A stretch of 64,000 nt of DNA, taken from positions 1,302,001-1,366,000 of the forward strand of contig OZ020488.1 in NCBI GenBank assembly GCA_963971405.1, given 5' to 3'. Below the pieces are notes generated by a model. It made no database searches. It saw only the letters and a program-made list of their open reading frames with translations, and was not told where the DNA came from. The stretch's first letter is position 1; every line of letters starts with the position of its first letter. The position numbers and the translations under genes are program-made. This document shows, in pieces, positions 1 to 9,672 of this stretch. This stretch comes from Psococerastis gibbosa. Its lineage: Eukaryota; Arthropoda; Insecta; Psocodea; Psocidae.

Positions 1-199
1 AAACTGCAAACCACTTTCAGAATTTTGTGTGAGAATATAAATTATTACAATATTGGTGAAATTAACGCACATCTGGCGTGTTCTTATTGAATTTTACGTC
101 CTCCTATAAACTGTACCATTAATCCTCAAATAATAATCTACTAGTATTAAGTAAAACCATTCAATATATAACACTAGTGATATATATTCAATGGTACAA

Positions 200-284
200 G
201 TAAAGTCAAAATAAATTTATTTCCTTAAAATTTTAGTTTTACAATTATTTTAGAGGTACAATATCAGGAGGGGACCCTTTAGGA
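200..284 (-). repeat. Dispersed retroposon-like 3' end, copy 1
   Basis: Read on the minus strand, this segment matches 16,780-16,867 on the plus strand over about 85 bp. It runs from the last codons of an open frame (ending PPDIVPLK) through an AATAAA-like signal into an A/T-rich tail. The copy at 16.8 kb keeps nearly the same amino acids around PKGSPP. A shared 3' end with different upstream sequence suggests 5'-truncated retroposon copies. The family was not identified. Confidence 0.55.
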
Positions 285-670
285 CACTGGACATCTTTCC
301 TAGGCCTTTTTGTTGTTCGTCCTCGACGCAACAGCTCGGGGTAAGCTTTGGTCTCTCCCACCACTTCTCTTCCTCTGCGATGCCATCTTCCGCTGGTTAT
401 CTTACACCTCGTCTCCATCAGCTCCTTGCTACCTTCTGCCCCCCTCCCCATTCCCGCATTGTTTACGAGCCTTGGGCCCTTATATAGAGACATCGCTTCA
501 TATGCCCTACCCACGGAATTCTTTGAGTTTCTCATTATCAGCGATCTCATCTTGTCTACCTCGGCGTTTGTTCTCTCTCTCCACAATTTTGACTTCCGCA
601 TTACGATTGATGTTCCAAAATATACCCGTAGGTTCGAGGCATCGCCTCGGTGGCAGTTATCACCACCCAT
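245..670 (-). CDS. Unidentified 141-codon open frame, possibly the 3' part of a retroposon gene
   Basis: The frame starts MGGDNCHRGD and ends SPPDIVPLK. It is very basic, rich in Arg and Lys (KRPRKD near the end), and has no domain I recognise. Its last codons and the sequence just after the stop recur near 16.8 kb, which argues for a mobile element rather than a host gene. A LINE ORF end, or an unrelated transcript captured by retroposition, are both possible. The start codon is only the first ATG in frame, since the true 5' end may lie elsewhere. The amino-acid conservation between the two 3' copies is the only coding evidence. Confidence 0.25.
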   Translation of the reverse strand: MGGDNCHRGDASNLRVYFGTSIVMRKSKLWRERTNAEVDKMRSLIMRNSKNSVGRAYEAMSLYKGPRLVNNAGMGRGAEGSKELMETRCKITSGRWHRRGREVVGETKAYPELLRRGRTTKRPRKDVQCPKGSPPDIVPLK

Positions 671-1480
671 GTTTTGGCACGGGTCTAATTAGAGTTTTGC
701 ATATTATCTCATGCCTAGTTTGCAGTAAATAAGTTTGCTTGACGTAAAGACGTAAAGTGTTGCTGTGCAAGTGGACTTGGATTATGGTCATGTGGTTTAC
801 AGCTCGGCTATGCAACTATACCTAGGTAGAGTACCTCGATCGTGACGCCGTTGTCTACTCACGTTTTCGCAGAATACATGAGATACATGTCAATTGTAAC
901 CGACTACCATAATCCTTGGCGAAACAAGTATTGCATAGGCTACTAAACGACACCACTTTCAATCCCCAGGTAACGTTATTGAGTTATTATTGTAAAAATA
1001 GATACTACAATATATTATACAAGTATAGTACAGTAATTATTAGCACAATACAGGGCTATGGCGGGTTTAGAAATCGCTAATGCGCATCTCAAATTACAGA
1101 GTTTAATGCTTTTGGCCGGGCATTGGGCTACTAATGATTATATTTATGGTGTAATAAGTGTGGCAAATGATTGGTAGACATACCTACCGATTATTTTGTT
1201 GTTTGCAGCAGGTGCCCCGTCTTAACGGAAATCAACGCAACTTCCACTTCAGGCTATTCGCATGTGTGGTCGATTTAAATGTAAAATTTCCGGGTCACCC
1301 AAAAGACAATGTTAGCTTGCCTATTTTATGAATGACGTGCCACGGTGTTTATGTTTTGTAATTTGTTTTGCTAGTTTTTCAAAAATTCTCGTTGCATCGA
1401 AACATCCTTGCTACGAGGATAGAATTCCTGCTGGGATGTCCTTACTGCGAGACATGATTGTGCCCAGGGGCATGTCCAGC
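671..1480. other. Non-coding stretch, nothing recognised
   Basis: I see no coding exon, RNA gene or repeat matching elsewhere in the window. Open frames are short and lack recognisable motifs. Confidence 0.5.
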
Positions 1481-1675
1481 CAGGGACGGATCCTTGGGGG
1501 GGGGGGCGGTGGGGGCGGTCGCCCCCCCCCCCCCCCGAGAAAAATAGCCTTATACTAGATAGAATGGACTTTTGAAGGAAATGAAGAGAAATTGTTACTC
1601 AAGTAAGGGAAACGCGATATTTTTCAGGTCACCGCCCCCCCCCCCCCCCGAGAACTTTTTCTGAAACCGTCCCTG
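1481..1675. mobile_element. hAT-like MITE
   Basis: The element begins CAGGGACGG and ends CCGTCCCTG, a 9-bp perfect terminal inverted repeat of hAT type. It is flanked by near-identical 8-bp sequences, TGTCCAGC (1,473-1,480) and GGTCCAGC (1,676-1,683), 7 of 8 matching. An 8-bp target duplication is typical of hAT elements. It is 195 bp long, has no coding capacity, and contains long G and C homopolymer tracts that could pair with each other. Confidence 0.7.
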
Positions 1676-3206
1676 GGTCCAGCGGGAAGTTTAGGAGGGG
1701 GTCATAAGTTGGATGTGTAGGTGTAGTCTATAGGTACTCGTTTTTAAAATTAAGCTCAAAGCGAAATGGTTTTGAATCACTCAACACCCCTGTAGGCTTT
1801 GAAATTCCTTGCCAGAAGAAACAAGGACACAGAATTGTTTGGGAAAATTTAGGACAGCCAGCAAACAATTTCTAGGGAGTGATGTTTGAAAGTGAATGAA
1901 TGAGTGCCTGATATTCTGTATTACGGTATTATTATTATCTCTATTTTTCTTTTGTTGTTATTTTTGGTGAATTTTTTAATTTATTTTTATTATACTATAA
2001 ATCTATTTATTTAGGGTGGATCCGCCATTGATTGTGGCAAGATATGCTCGCTGTATGTTTTCTTGGGGGCGAGTTGGCCCTCACGTACTCAGTCTATCGT
2101 ACTGTAGCCAGCGTGACTTTAGTCGTAATGACAGAGTGTGTGGAGGAGACACCCCAGGCGTATGAGATCATGCTAAATTCCAGGTATTAAGCTTCCTGCC
2201 ATGTATAATGCACTTAAAAAGGTCACCAAAATACCATAATACACGGTGCGTCCTTTACGAGGAGGAGGTAGCCAAAGCCTACGCAGCATTCTTTCAATGT
2301 TATCGTCCACGTGTACAGATGAGAATTCAATTTGCTATTTAATTGAGAAGATCATGGTGACTAATATGACTTGTATTCATAGTTCTTATCAAGGTCTTAT
2401 AGTAATAATATTATAATACTTTCTATAGCAATTGAGGCTCAGTTGTTTCTAAAATAGGCTACAATATAATCAAAATCTGTCCTCTACCTTACATGGGCCG
2501 CTGTTGCGCCTCCCTGCCTGTAGAGGCTATCTATACAAAGTTACATGTGTATACCTACTTCCTTATAAGATCTAAGTGAAGGCAATACTAACAAAAAATG
2601 AGCTATATATTGTACCTGAAAGCACAGCCTTTATGGGTACAATTGACACTTGGGCAGACCTTGGCACCTTCACCCCAGCCTTTGTCATGACGAGATCCGT
2701 ACTGCCAGTCACCTATATACCTGTAGCCCATATTATAATTAGCATGTCCCATAACCTCATAATATCATATAATACCAAGTCTGTTTTTGGTTATAGCATT
2801 TCCTCGTTCATAAGGCAGAACAGTGCGTAGTACAGTATTCCGATTCTGTGAATTTGTTTTAATTCAATTGAAATTTGAAATAGGCACAATACCTTGCATT
2901 CAAAGAACGTCCACGTGTCTATTTGTGCCAATAGAAATTATACGGCTCATTCGTATATTTGGAAATTAACGTCCCAATTAAAAACTCCTTTTTAGCTCGA
3001 AGTCTAGCCATCCTGGATAACTGAATAACAGCAAAAACTCCGTAACACCGAGTATTTGATAGCCCGTTCGCTAGAATTCAGAATACCTAACCACCAAGAG
3101 ATAGCGCCAGCCACCCGGACTTTTGCTGTCAGACGTGAATAGGTAATGCAAGAAAAATAAAAATGCCAAATCGATTGGGGGTAATAACAATAAAGCGTGT
3201 CGTGGC
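1676..3206. other. Non-coding stretch, nothing recognised
   Basis: AT-rich sequence with short open frames only. No domain, splice-flanked exon or copy of the window's repeat families was found. Confidence 0.45.
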
Positions 3207-3317
3207 CAGGGCCATTCAATGAAGCCGTAAAGACATCGGGCTATTTGTTATTTGTTTACTGTCCGTGTCCTGAGTGTGACAGATGCCCCTCCATCATGCG
3301 AATTCAGGTCCGGTCAG
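3207..3317 (+). repeat. Local repeat family, copy A
   Basis: A unit of about 110 bp runs from CCATTCAATGAAGCC to CATGCGAATTCAGGTCC. Related copies lie at 4,070-4,155 (partial) and 4,192-4,300, all in the same orientation, with LINE-like sequence between copies A and B. No coding potential is evident. Confidence 0.55.
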
Positions 3318-3473
3318 GTCCGATTCAAGAGGTCATATTCCGGTATTCTAATAAAAATTTCAGAGGGTGGATCGAAAAGAAATAGGCTAAGAGATCTTAG
3401 TTATTATCTTAATAATTCAATCATCTAAAATATACCTAGTCTACTTTTGTATTTAAAAATAATATTAATGAAG

Positions 3474-3571
3474 CCGAATGTATCCGAATAACCTTTTCAG
3501 TTGCTCTAGTGGTAGTAGTACCTATATAGAGTCTTGCACAAGCACGAGCAAGCTACCAACTCTGCCATCGA
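3474..3571 (+). repeat. Diverged dispersed repeat, also at 20.6 kb
   Basis: The segment shares blocks (AATGTATCCGA, CCTTTTCAGT, GCACAAG, CCATCGAA) in the same order with 20,600-20,735. The spacing differs and the match is weak, so the family is uncertain. Confidence 0.3.
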
Positions 3572-3812
3572 ACACCATAAAAATAAGAATATATTATCAT
3601 ATCGTAAACAAACTACCATTTTTGGGGGATTACGGACTAATTATTGCATTTATTATTATAATTACAGTATTGCCTTTTGTTCCCCCAGCATATTCAACGA
3701 AGTCAGAAGCGTATTAAACCATAAATACGTCAGGGCGCACAACCCAGGACGCATTACTATGGGCAGTGGAGGATGAGTCTCGTAATTTGAATGTCGATAG
3801 GAAGGTTTCATC

Positions 3813-4045
3813 TTTTTTTTAATTGATTTAACTAAAGCTTTTGATACTGCAAGCCATAGTACAATATATTGGTAAATAAACTTGAAACCGCTGGTATACA
3901 TGGGGTTCCTCTTGACTTCATGGGATCTTACCTTTCAAAAATCAATGATGGTTTCATTGATGTGCTGTGGCATTCCTCAAGGAACTGTTTTAGGACCCAT
4001 TCACTATTGCACCATGTTCATAATTTATAAACATGACGTTTTTAA
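3813..4045 (+). mobile_element. Degenerate LINE reverse transcriptase fragment
   Basis: One frame reads FLIDLTKAFDTASHSTI, matching the conserved block DLxKAFDxVxH of non-LTR reverse transcriptases. Further on, another frame reads GIPQGTVLGPI, the equivalent of the GVPQGSVLGP motif. The spacing of the two blocks fits fingers/palm order, but they lie in different frames, and the catalytic YADD block does not follow. This is a decayed fragment of a Jockey/CR1-like LINE. No neighbouring LINE sequence is clear on either side. Confidence 0.6.
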
Positions 4046-4069
4046 TATTGTCTTTCTTACTAAAAGACC

Positions 4070-4155
4070 ACCATGTCCATTGAATGGAGCCATGGGATTT
4101 GTCTGCTGTAGATGTCTCCTGCCAGACTAATGGCTCTGAATTCTGATCGAGGCTC
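4070..4155 (+). repeat. Local repeat family, copy B (partial)
   Basis: It matches copies A and C over CCATTGAATGGAGCC and GTCTCCTGCCAGAC, then diverges. Confidence 0.4.
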
Positions 4156-4191
4156 CCCACTACATCTACGAAATTGGGGTAATAAGACACC

Positions 4192-4300
4192 AGGAGCATT
4201 GAATGAAGCCATAAAGCTATCGGTTACTAAATAGTTATCTGTTGGCTGTCGATGTCTCCTGTCAGACGGATGGCTCTCCATCATGCGAATTCAGGTCCAG
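4192..4300 (+). repeat. Local repeat family, copy C
   Basis: This is the best match to copy A, ending with the same CTCCATCATGCGAATTCAGG block. Confidence 0.5.
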
Positions 4301-4652
4301 ATCCCCCGCTGGCTCAGAGCTTGTAGTGCCAGCGTCAACAGGTCTTTGTGCAATTTAATTGTATCTTATTTATTTGGACCTGAAGGTCAGCCATCTGATA
4401 GGCATTGCGATCATTTTTTTGCCCGTTCTTGACCCTTGACCTTGACTGCACTGTTTTTTTATTCTATTGATATAGATTGATCGACAAAATGTCAGAGATG
4501 CGGAAGGTTTAATCTTATATCCGTCGGCAACTTATGAAAACACACTGTGACTTACTTCAACTCTTTATGTATATAGGAATAAAATAGTACGGAGAGAGCA
4601 ATTTGAACCCCATTGTAGGTACGAGTACGATATCTTTCCATTGGTTCGTTAT

Positions 4653-4745
4653 TAAACAAAAAATAACAAAAACTCTAAGTTTTTGTTATTTTTTGTTTAT
4701 TAAAATGAAATACCACGAAGTCACGAGTAATCTAATTATTTATTT
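4653..4745. repeat. Perfect 22-bp palindrome plus conserved tail; truncated member of a family
   Basis: Two perfect 22-bp arms (4,653-4,674 and 4,678-4,699) are separated by 3 bases. Each arm contains AACAAAAAATAACAAAAAC. The right arm continues into a block reading CACGAAGTCACGAGTAATC, which is found in the other orientation at 9.4 and 21.1 kb. In those copies the A-rich arm borders a body of about 200 bp. Here the body is gone and the arms meet as a hairpin. Confidence 0.7.
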
Positions 4746-6845
4746 ATCCATTGGTTCGGTCTAGCTTGTGTTTTTTGTTGGATTTTCTGACTTATCAAAG
4801 TAAACGATCTGAACATTGTGCACCCTCCTGCTGCTAAGTTAGCCGTCTACATGATAAGCCAAAAAACTGTCAGACCATGCGAACAGGTCTAATGGTGTTG
4901 CCCCGTTGGCCAGTTTTTGAGACGGTTGTTGAGTGGTTACGCTACGGGGCTAATAATACCCGGACTACTGCGAAGCAAAAACAGGATTTGGTCCAGGGGC
5001 TGACACGGGAAAAGTGTATAAGTGTAATCAGAGGGGCACAATGTGAAACCTCGGATTATAAAAAGGAGGTGAACCGGGTAGCAATAACCCAAGTCCCCAA
5101 GAGCTACCAATCCACGCCGACAAAACAAGTTTGATAATTTTTTCTCCACAGCCAGATTTTCAAAACATGAACGCTTAAACGCCTATTGGTGTGACAAGAG
5201 TTGGCAACAGTGTGGGGCTGCTGTTGAATGCCTACGATACGGCGATGATTGATACCGAGACGTCAGAAAACCTATATTTCGGCTAACATTGCCTTTATTG
5301 TATTGTATATTAATGAACTTATTAAACAAAATTGTTCCATGAAGGAATTTAAATTGTTATATAGTAAATTGTTTTCCCAATATTTGATTAGGGGCTGCCC
5401 AAAGTTTCAGGTCCTTGAGCCTACCTAACTTTGGGCTATAATGAAAATCTAAGAGCATCGCCTATTGACTTAAGCTGCCAATATAATGGCGAAACTTATT
5501 CGTTAGAAAATAGCCTACCGATACGTCATTAAATCTTAACGAAGATAGCATTAGCTTGTCGGCGGGTCCACTGAATACTTCTAGTTGTGACGGCCTTAAA
5601 CCAATTGACAGTCGAGCTACTGTACTGTGTAATAGCAAATCCAGTTTAAAAAAAAAAAACTAGACTGCTAATAGCATTATACGCAATGATTATTGAACTC
5701 AATCTCATTGATTATAGTCGATTAATAGTGGCAACCAATTCCCCGACTTGTTTTCTGCCCGAAAATATCCAAAATGGCCGCCTACGAGGCTACCGGACAA
5801 GTAATGGGCCCGCACATCTGATATGCCTGTTTGGCCATTTAATGTGCGAGTGTGGGTGCGGGTTACGGGGTCAACCCCTCACCCATTATACCTAAGGTCC
5901 TGGCTGGGTAAAAATTGCATATTCTAGGCATTCTTGTTACGCCATCATCATCAAAATCGTGGCCCCCGTCTTCCTCTAAAACTCTAAGCAGCCTCAAGCC
6001 TGTCAATTTTGGTAAAGAGTGAGGTTGCATAACATTTTTATTGCAGGAATGCAGAGTGCTTATACGAACTTGGTTAAGTCGGGCTCACGTCTGTTGTTGG
6101 AGACATGCTGTGTTGACATCGAGGAGAGGAGTAGTGTGCCAGCTTACACAGATTACTTCAGACGATTTCTGGCGTGTCTGGGGAAGACAGTGGATTTTCC
6201 GTTCGGTCAGCTTCCAAAATCATTGTATAATCGCGTCCGTGTGCCTTCGTGAAAAAGTTGACATGTGCAAAACAAACTCAACATTGTTTTTTGGAATGAA
6301 AAAACACCTCAACACCATAATTTCCCTGTTCAAACTGTTCCATATTTTTCCGTCACATCAGGTATACCTGTACGACATACTTATCATATAACACGTGCCG
6401 CTGTATTACTAAATTAAAATAACTAAAAACACTCCACAATAATTTTATTAAATTACCAAAACATTAAGCAATATTCATTGATTGGCTACATACAAGATAA
6501 TTTGTGAGTAATACCGCAGGGGAACTTTGACCCGTACCCGTACCCGGGTACCTAGCAACATTTAATAAACAAAATAATAAGCAATGCAAGACCGGTTGCC
6601 ACACACAATTTGTTGATGATTGCTATTCATTAACATGTACACGGTTTGTGCGGTGGTTTATCACATTAATACGTGGCTTCTTCAATTTCAGGTGCCGAGT
6701 TGTTCCCAGAAAGCCAAGTCCTAAAGACTTTGGATGTTGCGTATAAAGATATAATCAACCATGTATTTATTAAAAATGCCATCCCTGCCTCACGTTTGCC
6801 GTTTTTGCTTTCCTATTTATTCGTTTGTAGGGCCTATTAGGAAAA
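4746..6845. other. Non-coding stretch, nothing recognised
   Basis: Open frames of 69-116 codons near 4.9, 5.7 and 6.0 kb have no recognisable motif, no splice-flanked structure and overlap one another in different frames. No copies of the window's repeats were seen. Confidence 0.4.
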
Positions 6846-7144
6846 CTTTATGATTTTCGATTCCGAGATTTCAACGGATTTACACGTTTTTACAAAATGT
6901 CTGTCTGTCGGTTTTTCGGTCGGTCTGTCTGTTGGTCTTTCCGTCTGTCAGTTGAGCCTACATGAAAATTTCATCATATTCCACCGAGTAGTTTGCCCAC
7001 AAATCTATGGACAGACAGACAGACATTTCGTAAAAACCACTGTTTTGGTTCCCGGGACTTCAAAACGTGTAAATGTACTGAAATCTAGAAATCGAAAATT
7101 TCAACCATCACAAAGCAGTCCTTATACTAACGTATAATTAGGAA
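6846..7144. repeat. Inverted pair of a dispersed repeat carrying GACA/TGTC runs
   Basis: The left half reads TTTTCGATTCCGAGATTTC and continues to TGTCTGTCTGTC. The right half carries the reverse: GACAGACAGACAGACA then AAAACGTGTAAAT and ATCGAAAATTTC. The right half matches 29,040-29,240 in direct orientation, and 17,415-17,520 is a shorter copy in the opposite orientation. The inverted layout suggests a foldback element or two head-to-head insertions. Confidence 0.55.
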
Positions 7145-7315
7145 ACCAAAAATTCACCTATTTTGTTGTTTACCATACTGAATTGTATTATGTATAAATT
7201 TTACGACTTGAAGAGTAGTTGCGTAGCTAATAAATATTGTACCTTTGCCTCTTTGGACCTCGATCTGGAGGCCTATACGAGTACTTAGATTCAGTCATTA
7301 ACGGGATCAAATACT

Positions 7316-7333
7316 TACTTACTTACTTACTTA
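7316..7333. repeat. (ACTT)n microsatellite, probably a LINE tail
   Basis: A short run of ACTT units sits just past the end of the minus-strand LINE coding fragment. It reads as (AAGT)n on the LINE sense strand, as expected for a microsatellite-type 3' tail. Confidence 0.5.
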
Positions 7334-7355
7334 ACGTGTCCAGGTGGCATACGTT

Positions 7356-7690
7356 TTATTGATTGGTCCAGTATATAGCAGCCTGGACGGCCTTGTCGTT
7401 GGCTTCAGCCAGGTCAGCAGCTGTGCAAGGGGATGGTAGTAGTCTACATACTAGCATGTGAGCCGCGTCTTGGATCTCTCCACATTCGCACGCCGTGTCG
7501 TCTTCAGCGATAAAACCCCATTTCGCCGCTGTTGTTTTGCAGAGTGGGGCGCCAGTTCTCAAACGGTTCAGGGTGCGCCAGATTGGGTATGGTAAGTTGT
7601 GGCCCGCCATCAGTTCTTCCTTTGGATCGGGGACTTGGGGGTAAGATCACTTCCAGGCATCGAGTCGGAAGGATTGGGCTGAGGTTGTGA
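7356..7690 (-). mobile_element. LINE ORF2 C-terminal fragment (I/Jockey-type)
   Basis: The minus strand encodes LPYPIWRTLNRLRTG, then KWGF, then CECGEIQDAAHMLVC, ending after IYWTNQ. This is the conserved C-terminal block of many non-LTR retrotransposon ORF2 proteins (W..LNRLRTG, KWG, C.CG..Q...H...C, a putative zinc knuckle). Just upstream the same frame reads RLDAWK, a stop, then SYPQVPDPKEEL, which fits the usual sequence before this block, so the fragment extends beyond the first ATG and carries at least one stop. The reverse transcriptase itself is absent: a 5'-truncated, dead copy. Confidence 0.75.
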
Positions 7691-8017
7691 TAGGCATAGG
7701 GATCAAATATGTTCTCTAAGTCGTGGTACTAAATTAACAGTTTAGCTCAAGTTAATCATACTTGATGGAGCCGGCCATACATTGTTGTAAGAGATCGGAG
7801 CGCCAACAATTTCGCGCGGTTCACACGGTATACAACTAATACACTATAACATACTATGATTGACTTATTACCCGCTATTAACATGTCAATAATCAAACTA
7901 ACAAGGTCTAAACAGACAGCTCTACTCTTACAATACAGCGTATCTTCTATTTCGTCCTACTTTTCGCTCCTACATCTGACTAAATTATTACTATTTTGTA
8001 GGCTACAGATTATATTG

Positions 8018-8156
8018 TAGCATTATATGGTATATATAATACTGACATTAAACTAACTTAGGTTGAAGAGGCAATAACCGAAATTAGAGGCCCAGCATGG
8101 CATAGATCGTGGGTTTGAGTTGATTCTTCTAGATCCTCTAATTTCGGTTAGGCTAC
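8018..8156 (-). mobile_element. SINE family 2, partial and diverged copy
   Basis: It shares ACTGACATTAAACTAACTT, GTTGAAGAGG and CGAAATTAGAGG with the copies at 9.0, 17.8 and 61.7 kb, plus a remnant of the tRNA-like head (ATAGATCGTGGGTTTGA). Confidence 0.6.
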
Positions 8157-8180
8157 ACAGTGAAACTTGTTCCAAACTTG

Positions 8181-8220
8181 CTAAATATTGCTAAATATTG
8201 CTAATTATTGCTAAATATTG
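8181..8220. repeat. Tandem repeat, 10 bp x 4
   Basis: Four consecutive CTAAATATTG units, one with a single change. Confidence 0.9.
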
Positions 8221-8992
8221 GTCGAAAACTGCATTATTATGAGATCGATAATTGAGGCCCTATACCAACATGATTGTACGGGGTTTGACTGCTGTCAGGA
8301 AGTTGATAGAGAACTGGCCCATGTAACTGAGAGTGCAGGTGCGAGACTACCTGTAGACACAAACGTTCAATTCACCTGGGCCCATCTAACCGTAATGGGT
8401 GCCTTACCGACATCGGCAACAAAGGAACGCGGCTGCCAGGCATGTTACTGACCACAACTGTGGTGAAGAGGTATGATCCTTTACCAGTCATCAGGCCTTC
8501 AGAAATTTGTTAAAAAAATTTTCTGTAGAACCATATTCCTCCAAATGAGGCCCAAGTGAAATGCAGGCCTTATACCTGGTAGTGGCCTTGTACAGCAAAA
8601 ACGTTTATATTGATACACAAGCAAGGTATCCGCATGATAAAAACACTATTTGTAATTCTGCATCATTAATTTTTATTAGCCTAATTCAAAATGAATGGGG
8701 CAGCCGTCTAATAAACAAGTACTAGCTAACGAGACTCGATAATCCTACTACTGATTGATATCGTAATGGGTCCCATTGATAAGTTTCGAGTCTCGGGCCT
8801 GCGCTATCTTGAAGCTCCTAAATCAAGCCAGCAGGTAGCCGCTGGCAGTACGTCCGTCTTGGGCTCGATATATCGAAAAATAGCTGAAATAGCTTCCTTA
8901 TTGGGCTACCTATAATTTGTTTTGAGAGCGTCTGATTGGAGAAACTGGCAGATTTCTTTTGGTTAGGTATCTTATTGTACGGCACAGGAATA

Positions 8993-9172
8993 CATTGTAG
9001 TATTATATGGGATATATAACACTGACATCAAATTAACTTTGGTTGAAGAGGTAACCTCCTCGTTATAAACGAAATTAGAGGATGTGGAAAAAACTGGGCT
9101 TAGCGGGATTCGAACCCACGATCTACGCCTAACTGGGGCGTCGTCTTTACCGCTGGACCACAAGCCCCGACA
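8993..9172 (-). mobile_element. SINE family 2, full-length tRNA-derived copy
   Basis: On the minus strand, the head at 9,095-9,168 folds as a tRNA. It has a seven-pair acceptor stem, an A box (TGGTCCAGCGGTAAAG), a perfect five-pair anticodon stem ACGCC/GGCGT with a seven-base loop CCAGTTA, and a T arm GTGGG-TTCGAAT-CCCGC (B box). The loop would place AGT in the anticodon position, suggesting a threonine tRNA ancestor, although position 33 is C rather than T. A unique body and a conserved AT-rich 3' end follow. At least four copies lie in this window. Confidence 0.75.
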
Positions 9173-9213
9173 AGTTCAGTAATCGCCAAATCCTCTACTT
9201 ATGCTCTACTTAT

Positions 9214-9282
9214 GGTTAGGCGTAGATCGTGGGTTCGAATCCCGCCAAGCCCAGTTTTTTCCATATCCTCTAATTTCGTTTA
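9214..9282 (+). mobile_element. SINE family 2 head fragment, inverted against its neighbour
   Basis: It repeats the 3' half of the tRNA-like head and the following T-run of the 9.0-kb copy, but on the plus strand, about 40 bp away. The pair could form a long hairpin with an arm of about 65 bp. Confidence 0.65.
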
Positions 9283-9419
9283 CAAGGAACAGGAGTAATC
9301 GAGAACTTGTCCCCTTTTATGGACGTTTGAACATTTGCATTAATGTAGGATATGGTGTTTGCTTACGGGGGCGTGGCCGTGCAGTGTACAGTTCATTGAC
9401 CAATACTACCTGAGTATAA

Positions 9420-9672
9420 ATAATTAGATTACTCGTGACTTCGTGGTATTTCATTTTAATAAACAAAAAATAACAAAAACTTAGAGTTTTAGAAAAACTT
9501 GTTATAACAACCCGAATTAGTAAAACCCAAATAATCGTTGAGAAATTAACTTTGTCTAAGAAACCCACTTGTGTTAGTATAAAACTCTGAGCGCTTTCGG
9601 CAAGAACTGTCATCTACAGAGGGAAACCCACTAGCACAGTTACACCTTATCTACGATTTGAGACTTGCTCAA
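9420..9672. repeat. Dispersed repeat family 3, copy 2
   Basis: The copy starts with AATTAGATTACTCGTGACTT, then the A-rich arm AACAAAAAATAACAAAAAC, then a body of about 200 bp containing GTTATAACAACCCGAATTAG and ending GAGACTTGCTCAA. The copy at 21,079-21,345 has the same outer block in the same orientation but the body reversed. Confidence 0.65.

Noticed and set aside
1490-1650. Long G and C tracts as G-quadruplex regulators
   Set aside because: Homopolymer runs inside a MITE and common across the window. Nothing points to a regulatory role.
7356-7610. Small host zinc-binding protein
   Set aside because: The C.CG...H...C block and the LNRLRTG motif are those of LINE ORF2 C termini, with a microsatellite tail just beyond.
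9095-9168. Functional tRNA gene (threonine-like) on the minus strand
   Set aside because: The fold is good, but position 33 is C, and the same head with the same downstream body occurs in several dispersed copies, so it is a SINE head.
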